64,000 nt of DNA from Fistulifera solaris (GCA_030295235.1 AP026124.1:1364001-1428000); one strand, 5' to 3'; positions 20,776 through 32,179 are shown, numbered from the stretch's first letter. The notes: generated by a model from the sequence alone, not told the origin. Program-made: numbers and translations.

Positions 20776-22317
20776 ATGGATTTTGAGAGGGCGGCAGAAA
20801 GATTGAAAAGGACCATTCCAAAATTCAAAGGCGACGTCCCGTCGCAACATCCGCACAAGCAAAGCTGCAAGCAGAAAGGGCCAAACAGCAACGGCAACAA
20901 TACGCTGCCGAACGAGAAAAGAAACGACGTCAAGAAGACTACATTACTGAATATTATAGACAATGTGAGCGTAAGTTTAAACTGCTTTGATTCTTTTGCT
21001 ATATTTCGCTCTAAAATCTTCGTCAAAGGTGTTCTGGGAGTGCAACAACTATCAAACATGGCACCGTTGACGCTAAAGGCTGTATCAATCCATGGCGAAG
21101 GCGACAAAATCGCTTTACCTCCGAGTATTTTAGAGTACATGACGGCGTTTGAAACAATATCACAATCTCCCTGGATATTTCGAATCGGTGTTCTGAATCC
21201 TGATTATCATTTTCCGGCGTCCCCCACCTTGCAGCAGCTAATGCCACCGGAAGAAAATGACAGTGACGAGATGAGTGACGACGACGGGACAGAAGATTCA
21301 GATAACGAATCATCTCATTCCATTTACTTGGAAGAGCTATCCCAAAAATACTTGGCGTATACACACGGAACAGTTGTCGAGTTCACTCAAGAAGAAGGAT
21401 GTGTCGGCTTGCCGGAACCCATTGCAGCGGCGTTGCTCAAAAACCCAACAATTCGCAAAACGCGGACAGTAGATCCATCAACAATAAGTACGACCAAAAA
21501 CAAAGGTGAAGATAATGTGGACGAGGAAATGTCATTGGGTGAAACGGATGATGACAGTCCCAAGACAGCCGGCCACCTGGCTTGGGGAGCCTTTGACGTG
21601 CCCGACTTGCCGGTTGAAATCACTTGGATTCAAAAATTGCCGAGAGGAAACGCTTGCGAATTGACGCCGACTTTAGAGGCAGTGCGATCGGGGTTCTATT
21701 CTTTGCAAGATATCAAACTAGTTCTTGAACAAAGTTTAATCCGAACGCGTGCTACCCTTTCCGTCGGAGATACCGTGCACACCTGGCATCGCGGTATGAA
21801 GTACGATCTTCAAGTATCGTCTGTTACTCCTTCCAAGTACAATACAGTCATTTGCATAAATACTGATTTAGAGGTTGAATTCGGAAAAGCGCCGGATGAT
21901 GACACAAAGGAGAAAGGCCAGGAGAATACACCGTCAGAGAATGTCAAACCGTTGGGTCAGGCTTTAGGATACAAGCTATCGTCGCCTGCTTCCATGTCGT
22001 CCGCATCTGCAACTAATGTGAAAGTTGAAGCAATCGCTTTATTGGACGAGCCACCTTTGACTCAAACTGACCACGTGTGCACGGTACAAATTAGAGCTCC
22101 GAATGGTGAAAAGGCACAACGTCGGTTTGATGTGCGTCAAGCAACACTAAACGATCTAATGGCTCTCGCCGAAACGCTAGAACTTGGAGATGAGCAATTT
22201 CAGCTGGTAACTCGATTTCCGAGACGAGTTTATCAAAGGATTGATGGTAGAAAAAGTCTAGAAACGGCTGGAATACTTGCAGGGCAAGAAGTCTTTTTAG
22301 TAGAAAAGTTAAGCTAA
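20776..22317 (+). CDS. UFD1-UBX fusion protein (predicted Cdc48/p97 adaptor)
   Basis: Exon 1 is about 20776-20970, the intron 20971-21028 (58 bp), exon 2 21029-22317. The N-terminal reading frame is split: MDFERAAERLK from the ATG at 20776, then an offset frame with a charged helix (LQAERAKQQRQQYAAEREKK). One missing A in the AAAA run at 20806-20809 or 20820-20823 would join them. The UFD1 fold follows (KIALPPSILEYMTAF...WIFRIGVLNP, then GCVGLPEPIAAAL, and a second lobe with SVGDTVHTWHRG) with an acidic insert rich in Asp and Ser. The last ~85 residues form a UBX domain: VQIRAPNGEKAQRRF, then LVTRFPRRVY in the position of the conserved FPR, then GILAGQEVFLVEKL. UFD1 and UBX each bind Cdc48/p97, so a role in ubiquitin-dependent extraction is inferred. 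Confidence 0.8.
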   Translation: MDFERAAERLKRTIPKFKGDVPSQHPHKQSCKQKGPNSNGNNTLPNEKRNDVKKTTLLNIIDNVSVSLNCFDSFAIFRSKIFVKGVLGVQQLSNMAPLTLKAVSIHGEGDKIALPPSILEYMTAFETISQSPWIFRIGVLNPDYHFPASPTLQQLMPPEENDSDEMSDDDGTEDSDNESSHSIYLEELSQKYLAYTHGTVVEFTQEEGCVGLPEPIAAALLKNPTIRKTRTVDPSTISTTKNKGEDNVDEEMSLGETDDDSPKTAGHLAWGAFDVPDLPVEITWIQKLPRGNACELTPTLEAVRSGFYSLQDIKLVLEQSLIRTRATLSVGDTVHTWHRGMKYDLQVSSVTPSKYNTVICINTDLEVEFGKAPDDDTKEKGQENTPSENVKPLGQALGYKLSSPASMSSASATNVKVEAIALLDEPPLTQTDHVCTVQIRAPNGEKAQRRFDVRQATLNDLMALAETLELGDEQFQLVTRFPRRVYQRIDGRKSLETAGILAGQEVFLVEKLS

Positions 22318-22393
22318 AGCGATGATGTATGTTCAGATTCGAAATCTGTAGCAGTTTTGAGTCAGTAATGAGTTATGAACTAGTTTAAGTTTG

Positions 22394-24211
22394 TTAACTT
22401 CCTATAAAAAACTTTTGTGTCTCCAAGATTTCAGCCTCTTCGATGGTGCTACACGGTGTCAGCGTCCAGACTTCTAGATACTGGATTTCAAACTCTGTGT
22501 TGTTTGTCAAGCTACCGCACAGCCTTGGGTTTGCGAATGTGGCGCATGAGTTGGTCTCACCTCCGAGTAAATCCCCGTCGATAGTAAAACCGATACCCGT
22601 CGGTTCTTGCGGGAAAGGATTGGTTTCGGTCTCGTTCCAAACGCCTCCTCCGATGGCAAGTGTCTTGTTGGTCGCATATTGTACAAGAACATCGTGACCT
22701 GTATGCGGATAAACTTCCATCTCGTTGTCGTTCAAATGACTTCGAGTCTCGCTGTTCCTTCTGCGACGCGAATGCTTTAAACGCCACACAAAGGATTCGT
22801 CTGAACCGAACCAGGAACGCCGGATGCGCCACGGCGTGGAACAAAATACACCAAAGACAAACCCAGCGGTAGTCTCCACAACCAATATTGTGTGCATTGA
22901 AGTTCGTATCGTTGCCAAGAGTGACATCAGCGACCCATCATCGCCGTAAAAAGAAAATTTCATCCAAAAATTCTCTTCAGCGATATGCATGGGTAGAAAT
23001 CCACGAAGTGCTTCCATAACCGCCGGAGTTAAAACTTGAGGCTTCCTTTCAGACATGCCGAGGATTCGAAACGGATATTTTTTAGTTCCATCGAGGGCAT
23101 ACGGGGCTACTATATTTTTCCTCCGAACAGTTTTTGTTCTCCGACTCACTTGCTTCGCATGATGATTCGTCTGGTGAATTGAGGAGGGATGAGGAAACAC
23201 GAAACAAGGCATCCGACGTGAGAACTTTGGACGCTTGATTCACTGCGTCAATTTGTGACGGCGAGGGATCCGTAAAATTTTCCCGTACTAGATCAAGCAG
23301 AAAATCACTTTCAACAGCGTTCAGCGTTGTTTCTTTTGCACGATGGTTGTTTTCAAAAGGCGGCACGCCAATAGATATTGTTCTCGGACGTCGGTAGCAA
23401 CATCGCTAGGAAGATAAGAGAGGGTAGTGATCTGACTACGTTGACCTTGGTCCCTTACCTCTTCGCGAACACCCGTGCTAACATTGTGACACGGCTGTTC
23501 AGATCTTTTAAAATGGTCCCGATAAGGCGTTGGTTCTGATCGAGTGGATTCATCTTTGATAGTCGTCACTAAAAGACGCTGTGAATCATTGTCGTCGGAT
23601 GACAAAGATGATATCACAGTGGTAGGCGACCATATTCTTGAATTTCCGTTTGTGGGAGATGCTGGAGAAAAGTGCCTATCCATTGCTACCCTATCTCGAC
23701 TATTCGACACGATGCCCTCAATCGTCCCTAGACTTTGCTCAGCTGACTGCTGAATTCGTCTTGGAGGATCCGTTCGTGGCACTCGTACGGTAGGAATCGT
23801 CGATAGTTGTGGAGCGTGGATACTAAGAGGTGCCTTACTGTCGAGTGAGTGTGCTTTACGATTTCCTTCGCCGGACTTTAGTGCACGACTGACCGTGCTG
23901 AGATCATCGACTTCAATCGAATCCAACGTTGCTATCTTCGTCTTATCAAATACTCTCAATTGCAAAGTGCGCTGTAAGGGCGGATCGGGTTCCTGTCGCT
24001 GCTTAGTGCATTGTTCTTTCTTTTCCTTTCGGGGACTCGCTTTTCTCGAATCTCTCCATGCTTTCACAGCCTGGATGTCTTCTTCGAAAACAGGAATGGG
24101 TTCACCTCTCGATATGTTGATTTGCAACGGTGCCGTAGGTGCTTGATGATTCGCTCGTTGTTGATTGTCGGCATCATTCTCACTGGTATCGATACAGCAC
24201 CAACAGGCCAT
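22394..24211 (-). CDS. TLDc-domain protein
   Basis: Exons 24211-23459, 23405-23150 and 23109-22394, with introns of only 53 and 40 bp; 574 residues. The first ~330 residues are low-complexity and charged. The TLDc domain follows: ENFWMKFSFYGDDGSLMSLL, then TILVVETTAGFVFGVFCSTPW, DESFVWRLK, LAIGGG, GFTIDGDLLGGETNSCATF and EIQYLEVWTL, all in family order. TLDc proteins (OXR1, TLDC2, NCOA7) act in oxidative-stress protection, and several bind and disassemble the V-ATPase. This protein starts MACWCCIDT, which has three Cys in the first six residues and could be acylated. That is inference. Confidence 0.85.
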
Positions 24212-24661
24212 GTTCTTGAAAAGTACTTGGGAATGGATTGATTTGATTATTCATGAGTATCAAGAGAGCTTGGTTTTACAAGAACCTCACAAAATTTTCC
24301 TGCCGATCATAAAAACGTGTCGTAAGTTCTTTCTGGATTAGTGGGCTACCGGTATGTTTTGATGTTGTTTCCTGTTGTTTGTGAGCCGACAACCAAGGGG
24401 AAGAATTTGCGACGACGATGGTAAAGTGCGCATCATTTTTGTTTCGATAAAATTCGAGTTTCTATAGTAAAACAACAAGGTGACACGGATGAATGACGGA
24501 CTCCTGTATTGGCTCGCGCTCATTTTTTGACCACCAAATAAATGGAATTTCTCTCATTTTGACGTTTCACAACAGTCTCCTTCGCGGTGATTAGAGACTT
24601 TCGGACCATCTCTCTTTAAACTGCGTTGATTCTTGTTCCATCATAGCTTAGTGACTACAAA
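24212..24661. other. Divergent promoter region, TLDc / DPH5
   Basis: 450 bp between divergent starts; no gene, repeat or element is clear. Confidence 0.4.
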
Positions 24662-25527
24662 ATGGTACTCTATATGGTCGGTCTCGGCCTGGGAAACGAA
24701 GAAGACATTACCGTGCGTGGCTTCAATATTGTCAAAAGCGCCGACCATATCTTCCTTGAAGCTTATACTAGCGTTCTAGGCGTGGATCGAGAGCGCTTGG
24801 AAGAATTCTACGGCAAACCCGTTATCATCGCAGATCGAGACATGGTTGAGCAACAAGTCGAAGATCTCGTACTCGTACCTGCAAAAACGAAAAAGGTCGC
24901 CTTTCTCGTGGTAGGAGATCCAGTTTGCGCAACAACACACACTGATTTGTGGTTAAGGGCCCGACAAATGGGTATTGAAGTAGAAATGATTCATAATGCG
25001 TCTATCATGGGTGCGGCGGGTGCTTGTGGCCTGCAGTTGTATAACTTTGGGCACACGGTCAGCATTCCATTTTTGAAGAAAATTGGCGTCCTACTTCGTT
25101 CTATCCTAAGATCAAGTTCAACCGACAAGGCGGCATGCATACACTTTGTCTTTTGGATATTAAAGTAAAAGAACCTGATTTTGACGCAATGATGAAAGGC
25201 AAAACGAAATATCTTCCACCGCGATTCATGTCGGTGAATACTGCTGCCGAACAGTTATTAGAGGCGGAACAAACCGTCGCACAGCAAGCGTACGATGGAG
25301 CGAAGACACTGTGTGTGGGTTTGGCTCGTATGGGACAGCCTACGCAATGCATTCGAGCAGGGACGCTGGAAGAACTTCGCGAGTACGATTTTGGTGGGCC
25401 GTTGCATTCTATGATCATCTGTGGTGACTTGCACGACTTGGAACTGGAAGTACTAAAAGAGTATCTCATTGATGGATCAAAATTTGAGCTCGAACATATT
25501 GAGACGCAGCATGATGAAATCAGATAA
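24662..25527 (+). CDS. DPH5: Diphthine synthase DPH5, with a one-base frame break
   Basis: Opens MVLYMVGLGLGNEEDITVRG, the DPH5 start, with the tetrapyrrole-methylase fold. Further family stretches are FLVVGDPVCATTHTDL and NASIMGAAGACGLQLYNFG. After HTVSIPF the frame closes into unrelated sequence. Adding one T to TTTTT at 25070-25074 gives SIPFFEENWRPTSFYP then GGMHTLCLLDIKVKEPD, all conserved, and the frame then runs to the stop at 25527. No GT-AG intron can explain this. The same DNA would also be read by a -1 ribosomal shift on TTT-TTG, but there is no canonical slippery heptamer. The product, about 288 residues, methylates the EF2 histidine side chain on the way to diphthamide using SAM. 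Confidence 0.85.
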
Positions 25528-25529
25528 GC

Positions 25530-25549
25530 TTATGTATGTATGTATGTAT
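25530..25549. repeat. (TATG)n microsatellite after DPH5
   Basis: TATGTATGTATGTATGTATT directly after the DPH5 stop; it may lie in the 3' UTR. Confidence 0.8.
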
Positions 25550-25615
25550 TATTATTATGCGAGTCATCTGTTGACTAGGCAACAGAACGACTAACCAACG
25601 AAAAAGGGACTGTCT

Positions 25616-26113
25616 TCACCATGTTCCCGATAAAAGCAAAGTAGTCACTAGCATGACTTGCGGATCTTCAATAGCTATTTTTTTTACAACAAGGGAAGAA
25701 CTGAATTGTCGGGAAGGACTCTGATCGGCTATCAGTCGAGGGAAGTCGACAAAAAGTGTATGGCCCATGTAGACACCCTCAGGAATTACGACAGCGATCA
25801 ACCGACTAGTTCCATCCGGTGGGAAGATAAATATCGTGTCACCAGGATTTACATTTGTAGGAGCTACAACAGCAACTAGCGTGTCGTCGGTGCCCTTTTC
25901 AAGAATAGAGCGCGGTACCGCCTGTAATGCGTTGCCTCCCGTCTTCACAAGAACGGCATCCATAAGCGGACAGCATCCTCGTAATGGTGTGCGTCGATTT
26001 CCAGGAAAAGACGAAGAGTCGCCGCATCGAGCCCCGATAGTCGAGCAGCTTGCATCTGATGTTTGTAAAGGAGTATATCTTGCAGTTGCGCTGTACAGTT
26101 CCCACGTCTTCAT
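25616..26113 (-). CDS. Small PGD-repeat protein of unknown function
   Basis: Single-exon 165-residue protein from the ATG at 26113. The centre has a repeat-like pattern, LVAVVAPTNVNPGDTIFIFPPDG then LIAVVIPEGVYMGHTLFVDFP: two short beta units with a P-G-D/M-G-H turn and an IxxPxG(T/V) spacing. Multi-copy proteins with V-P-x-G-V-x-P-G-D units are common in diatoms and other stramenopiles. I know no assigned function. The first 60 residues are Cys/Ser/Thr-rich and otherwise featureless. A short basic N-terminus without a membrane helix argues against secretion. The gene could be a fragment of a longer repeat protein. Confidence 0.55.
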   Translation of the reverse strand: MKTWELYSATARYTPLQTSDASCSTIGARCGDSSSFPGNRRTPLRGCCPLMDAVLVKTGGNALQAVPRSILEKGTDDTLVAVVAPTNVNPGDTIFIFPPDGTSRLIAVVIPEGVYMGHTLFVDFPRLIADQSPSRQFSSSLVVKKIAIEDPQVMLVTTLLLSGTW

Positions 26114-26547
26114 AGTTGGTATATGTGTAAATGTGTGTAACTGGAAGCCTTAAAAAAAGGAAGTAGATTAGCCAAAAGATGCGACAAAATTGGAAATAGC
26201 GTGTGGGATTGATGCCAGAGGTCCTTGTGGAATAATGGTTGATGCAGCTTTGTAATGATTGCAACCAAAGTCACTGTACCATTTTGACAAGTCAATCGTG
26301 GGATCGGATTGATTCGCATAACACTATCCCAGTTCACGACTCAAGGCTTCGAATAGAGCGTGTATGATGAGGTGATGTCGATTTTTTCAACTGTGTACGT
26401 AAACCCATGTAAAGTTTCTGAACACAAAAGTTTGAAAAACTATGTAGATTCCAAAGTAAACTCAACTTTAACAGATTGAAAATTCAATCGTTATTTAATA
26501 AAGGAAAAGCTTCAAAAGGAACAAATTCGCTAGATAACGAAAACAGT
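26114..26547. other. Spacer between PGD-repeat gene and ANTH gene
   Basis: About 430 bp, both genes on the minus strand; no supported feature. Confidence 0.4.
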
Positions 26548-28304
26548 TTATTCTTCCTCTTCATCGTCGTAATAATCCTCATCGTCGTACTCGTATTCAT
26601 CCCCGATAGCTTCCTCTTCTTCAACAGCCTCCTCTACGGAAGAGGAAATTGATTTTTCTTCTCTGACTGCGGGCTTGGCTTCAGCCTCTTGTTCGGATTT
26701 TGTTTCTTCCTCTTCCGCAGATTTCGAAGCTTCATTTGCTTCAACGGTTTCCCCTTCCTCATTTACAGTCTCTTCATCTAAGTTCATCCCTTTCTCAAGA
26801 ATGTCCGGGGCGACAGTAGTACCCATGCGTGAGGGTAAGAAAAGACCAAAGGCATCCAACTTTGGAGAAGTCTTTTGACCATCAATTTTGTCTGTGGTAA
26901 TAATTCCTTACTATAAAAAGCACACCATTTCTTCAAAATAGCCGGATCCGCTCCCTTCAAATCGTCATCTTTCAATGCCCTGTTCAAAGCAACGGCGACA
27001 GCGGAACAGAGTCCAATCATGTCAGCAACCACTCGCTCAACTGCTAGCGCCGTGTTTTCACATTCTTCGCCATCCTTTAATTGGCATGCAAGACCGGCTT
27101 TCAGTAAAACTGCAGCACTTTCCAACTGCTCGACTCGAAGACAGGTTGAAGTAATGGGCTTTGGTGCTTTCTTTTGTCGGACTTCGGAAGAACTGCGATT
27201 TCGTCAAACATTCCACCATAGCACTGAGTTCGCAAAAGAACATAGTGGGAATAACGCGACAAAAATGCCCTGAACTTAACATTTTCTGGAGTGGTGTCGC
27301 CAGCTAGCAGTTGCTTCGTGTTGAAAAATTTGTCTTTTCGCTTCGGATCCCTCGTACGACGGAGCTCACGAAGACGCGCCTTGAGAGCCGCTGCATGCTC
27401 TGGTGCACCGTCTGCTGAAAATCGATGCATAATGTAAACGGCTTTCATGGTGGTTCGCCAGTCCCTCTCTACCATCTTGCCCCATAATTTGCGAAGCACC
27501 GCATCGTAAATGTCAAATTTCGGACCAATTTGGTAAGTAACGCCCACCAATCGCTCTACGTGCTTTCCCTTTACCGGTGTATCGTCAGGTTTAGTGGCTT
27601 TCAACATGACTTGCTCCAGTTCCGAGCTCGTGAGCCCCTTCACTTCTCTGTATAGATTCGCTGAAATGGACGACGTTGCCTTCCGAGCAGTGGAAATCGA
27701 AGATAGTGCAGCGTCTTTGACAGACGATGGATCCGGCATGGAACTACGGATAGCGGCTAATCCTTTGGTGAATGCTGTGGCGGCCCCTCCTTGTTGTTTT
27801 GAATAGCGCACGAGTGAACCTTGTTTAGTTCTTCCCCCCGATGGATGAGGACGACGTGAGGGAGGTCCACGCGACGATTTTGGACGGGGGCGATAGTAGT
27901 CATCCTCGTCCTCGTATCTTGGTGGTGCACGTTTTCGGGCTTGACTGCGAGGTGGGGGTTGCTTTCGCGATTTTGGTCCAGGGCCCTTTCTTTTTGTAGG
28001 CGGAGCAATTTCGTCGTCGTAGGGTGATGTACTTTCGTCCTCGTCTTCTTCCTCTACAAAAACTCTTCTTCATCAGCAGGCAAATCAAGCAGGTCATCTG
28101 TCTCATCCTCTACCTCTTCATCTTCTTCGACGTATTTCGGTCTCCTCGAAACGGGTGCTTTTTTTGGACGATGGCGGTGGTTTACTCGAACGACGACTGG
28201 AAGTGCTTGGCTTTCGTGACGGTTTTCTTTGCCGATGCCACTTGCGACTCCAGTAGGACTGCTAGCACCGCTAGTATGGCAACAGTTGTGGGTAATAACT
28301 TCAT
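26548..28304 (-). CDS. ANTH-domain (AP180/CALM-type) protein with a possible signal peptide
   Basis: The ANTH domain is clear: EVKGLTSSELEQVMLKATKP, then DDTPVKGKHVERLVGVTYQI, LWGKMVERDWRTTMKAVYIM and FRAFLSRYSHYV. The domain continues to FYSKELLPQT, and the protein ends in a Glu/Asp-rich tail. ANTH domains bind phosphoinositides and clathrin adaptors. Three runs need one more base: T4 at 27172-27175 (A4 on the coding strand), T4 at 26886-26889 and A5 at 28058-28062. The corrected protein is near 585 residues. Upstream, an acidic/basic linker (EEVEDETDDLLDLPADEE, PPTKRKGPGPKSRK) leads back to an ATG at 28304 that encodes MKLLPTTVAILAVLAVLL followed by ESQVASA, a textbook signal peptide. One further missing base near 28223-28226 would link the two. 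An ANTH protein with a signal peptide is unexpected, so the start is uncertain. Confidence 0.75.
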
Positions 28305-28638
28305 TTGGATGCTAATAAATGTAACTTGTTGCGTTTAGACACTCTTTATTGACGAGCGTTTCGCCGATTTTCAGCAATTTGCTGCAGCACATGCAACGTG
28401 GAAGACACACTGCACGGCAAGCCGACACGTGGAGTGTCATATTCGTGAATGAACACTCGTGACACTGACCGTGACCGTCTGGACGTCCGTCACCGAAAAT
28501 GAAGAGATACGAGGAGGAGGAGTCGTCGTCGCCGCTCGCCGCCCACAAAAAAGAAAAATGTTAGTAACAAAACCATCCAACAAGAGCTGCTTTCATTGTT
28601 TTGTTGCTTTATGTACCCACAAAACGACGCATTTCACG

Positions 28639-29286
28639 ATGGAAAACGACGAAATACCGGATCATAATCGAAAGAGGCCTAATATCTTGGTCACGGGAAC
28701 CCCTGGAGTTGGGAAAACAGTAACAGCATCCTTACTTGCGGTAGGTCTTTCGATCGATTGAGGTTCTTCGTTTTATGTATCCGCCTTCAACAATCTGATG
28801 GACGACTTTCCACAGGAAAAACTCGGATTAAGACATATTAATGTGGGTGAGATTATAGCCGAGAATAAATTTTATGAAGGAAGAGATAATGAACTCGACA
28901 CACATATCTTAGATGAGGACAAGCTCCTGGACTTGATGGAAACCATGCTGGAAGAAGCAGCGGATGAGGGAGTGGGCATAGTAGCAGACTTTCACTCGTG
29001 TGAATTATTTCCAGAGAGATGGTTCGATCTCGTCCTAGTACTTCGTGCATCCACCGAAGTTTTGTTCGACAGACTCACCAAACGAGGGTACAATGACAAG
29101 AAGCGAGATGAGAACATGGAAAGCGAAATTATGCAGGTCATATTAGATGAAGCAAGAGAATCATATGATCCTCAAATCGTGCACGAAGTGCCTTCAAACA
29201 CATTGGAAGAGATGGAAAGCAATGTCCAGCGAGTAAAGCAATGGATGGATCAATGGATGGCGGATAACGCGTGCGAAACGGAATGA
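28639..29286 (+). CDS. Adenylate kinase 6 / Fap7 homologue
   Basis: Exons 28639-28740 and 28816-29286 with a 75-bp intron; 190 residues. The P-loop is LVTGTPGVGKT. AK6-specific stretches are INVGEIIAENKFYEG, LDEDKLLDLMETML, VADFHSCELFPERWFDLVLVLR (the family's DYHxCDFFPERW) and ESEIMQVILDEARESY. AK6/Fap7 is a nuclear adenylate kinase and ATPase that acts with Rps14 in the last cytoplasmic and nuclear steps of 40S ribosome maturation. The start ATG was chosen because the protein then begins shortly before the P-loop, as in the family. The gene is head-to-head with the ANTH gene across about 330 bp and ends 84 bp before the convergent NAA15 stop. Confidence 0.92.
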
Positions 29287-29370
29287 TAACAGATACTCTT
29301 TAGGTTAAAGTCACGGCTAAAAAATGATCGATCATCAACTATAATCATCATTTAATGGTAGCTGAACTGC

Positions 29371-32179
29371 TTAAATGTTAGTTGCTTTATCGAAGCGTTG
29401 TCGAACAATATTCGTCCAACTTTCGACGGCACTAGACCCGTCCGATCCAAATGATTTTAGAACCGATAACGCTTCTTTGCACGATTGTAGGGTTGCATTA
29501 CGAGATTCAATACCACCGTCTGTTATCAACAATGCTGCTTCGGAGATAGAACCGGCCCTAGCTTCTACCATGGCCTTAGCAACTGCCGAACGATAAGGAA
29601 GATCAATCAATTTGTTCGAGTGGATTATTCGTTCAGCGGCGGCTTTCACAAAGTCCGTGATAATCTTTCCGCCTAGCAACTTCGGCGCCTCCTCATTGAT
29701 GATACGCTTCACGGTATCTGAAACATCACCAATGTCACCAAGTTTGGAAGAAAAGTCAACGATGCGAGTGAAAATTCCGCTACTGTTCTTGTCAATCGAA
29801 AGGCCCTTGAAAAGAGCTTGTAAGGCCATCAGCATCTTCTTCCGCCGGATAGCCACATCATACTGCATCGTCCACGACTCTATAGATTTTGGCGCATATT
29901 GAGTCAACATAGCAGCATACTTTCTGGCCTCGTCGAGTGGGTCTTTCTGAAGAAATTCTTTTCCAAGGGGATCTTCGTCGACAACTCCTGGTTTTGCTCC
30001 TTTTCTGTTCTTGTTGTTACCACTTCCATTTGCAATCTCCTTGTCATTATCTGCAGACGACTTTTCTTCGGTCTTCTTCTTCTTACGCGCTATCGCTTTA
30101 GCCTTCTTTCTCTCGGCGGCTGTCATCTGAGAGTAATCAGGCTCGTCCGATTCAGATGACGAGGGACTGTCGGCGAGGTGCAAGTAAATTCGAATGATTC
30201 CAGCAGCAGCTCTGCAATAGTACTCCTCTCCAAACACAGCGTCTTCAAAGCGAAGAACACTCACATAAGCGCGAAGTGTCACCTTTCTTAAACAGTACGA
30301 GTGGAAGTCAAACTGGTCTTCGTTGAAATCGTCAAAATGTTTGATGACGGCAACTATTCACGCAAACAGTGAGAGAACTAAATCGAACAAAGGGTCGAGA
30401 ACCTTCTTCCTACTTACAGTACTTTTTCAGGCTTCGACCCCAATCTTTTTTCCTCTCGAGACACGCAGCCAGTTCGAGCTCGTACCATGAGCATTGCATT
30501 TCAGACAAATTCTGCTCTGGATTACCTTCATGTTTCGTAAACAGAGATATACATTTGAGCGCTTGTTCCTCCTTCCCTGCTTGTAGCATGTATTTAGCCG
30601 TTTGGTTGTTGATGTAACGATCTTGCAGATCCATATTTCTGCCTTTATCTAAGCACTCCACCGCAGAGTCGATGTCGCCAGCGGCACGGAGAAGCTTTGC
30701 TTTCAACTCGTACACATCCACGATGGATGGCGTATGCGCAATACACTTGTCAAGTAAAGCAAGACCTTCAGTGTACTCGCCTGCCACGTCATGAAGACTC
30801 GCTCTTAAAAACCATGTCCACAACAGTGTCGATGCTGATTGTTCCGTCTCGTCTGTCTCTGAGAACCTTGTAAGCGACGTTAAATTCGCTATGTATCCGT
30901 CAACCATCCCAGTAATCATCTTAAAAAGCGCGTGGGATTTGCACTCAACAGGATCCGTTACCCTACGAAGCCTACCATTTGCTTCAACGAACAGGTACGA
31001 GCAAAGCTCGGATGACAAAGACGGAACTCCTTTAGGGAGATCCTTTCTGCAGCGTAGGTCAAGCTTGCGAATCAACTGATCAGGCTCTAACCAGCTATAT
31101 GGTATCCTAGCGACCGCATCTGAATGGGAAAATGAGGGTTCCAGAACACTTTTGTATGTTACTGTCAGTTTCTCCTTTTCTTCTACAGATAAAGGTATCA
31201 GAGTTGCCAAGGTCTGCGAGCCTCGGAGACGAAGAACTTCATCCACCACGGAAGGCTCCACTTGCAATACCGAACACATAAATAAGGAGTGAACCAAATA
31301 ATGTTCCGTCATACCGCGCTGAAACATCTGAATTGTCGTCTCACGGGCTTCGTCGAACTCCCTCAGTCTAAGCTGAAACTCCGCTCGCTTCAACAGCCAA
31401 GCACCACGATCCACAACCACTCCTTCGCACACACTCAAATGATGCAAGGCTTCCTTGTAATTGTCGGGCATTTCAGCCAGGATACTATTTTTATACAAAG
31501 CCAGCTCACTGGATTCAAAGCAGCGCCCTAATTCAGCGCTCCCTTCAGTCAAAGTGCCCATGTACGTATCAATAACTTTAACTGCTCCGTCGAGGTCACC
31601 GTTCATGTGTCTAGACAGAGCAAACGCCATCCAGTTGATCTTTGCATTCGGTTTTAACGTGAGCAGGTGGTTCCGAGTGACTTCAAAACCACTCAGGTCT
31701 CTCATTTGTATCTGGAGCATCGACAAATCACGCAAAATCTGCAAATTTTCTGGGTCAATGCGTAAAGCTTGTTTGTAAGCTTTGATTGCTTCGTTGTAAT
31801 TCCGATCGGAACGGTAAAGGAGACCATAAACATGCCAGCAAACGTGCGACCTGGACATTCAATAGAGAACAAATTAGCAATTAAAGTTTGGAGTCGATCG
31901 ACACAAATGACTATTTTTATTCACTTACCGCATGTCGTTTCTTAGGCCTAACTTAACAAACTCGTGAGCTTCCTCCTTCTTAGCCATGTAGTTCAATGTG
32001 AGACCTTTCATCGCCAAAGTTTCTCCGTGATTAGGAAACCTTCGAAGAATCGTATCAGCATGCTTAATGGCTTTCTTGTATTGTTTCATTTCGTAAAGCT
32101 TGACTACATTTTTGAACAAGTCGGCTTCTTTCTTGGGCAGAGGGCGACCGGCCCCAGCTTGCGGATTGTCATCTGTCAT
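29371..32179 (-). CDS. NAA15: NatA auxiliary subunit NAA15
   Basis: Exons 32179-31929, 31850-30418 and 30353-29371 with 78- and 64-bp introns, all in phase; 888 residues. It begins MTDDNPQAGAGRPLPKKE and then LFKNVVKLYEMKQYKKAIK, the family's N-terminal TPR. TPR-like helices run through the protein: CWHVYGLLYRSDRNYNEAIK, ALRIDPENLQILRDLSMLQI, SGFEVTRNHLL. Family markers include the last-exon HFDDFNEDQFDFHSYCLRK and an acidic-basic KKAKAIARKKKKTEEKSS stretch. NAA15 wraps the catalytic NAA10 and docks NatA on the ribosome for co-translational N-terminal acetylation. No frame break is seen over 2.7 kb of coding sequence. Confidence 0.95.

Noticed and set aside
25055-25090. Programmed ribosomal frameshifting as a general mechanism
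   Set aside because: No X-XXY-YYZ heptamer or stem is evident, both gains and losses occur, and runs of several different bases are involved. Assembly error is simpler.
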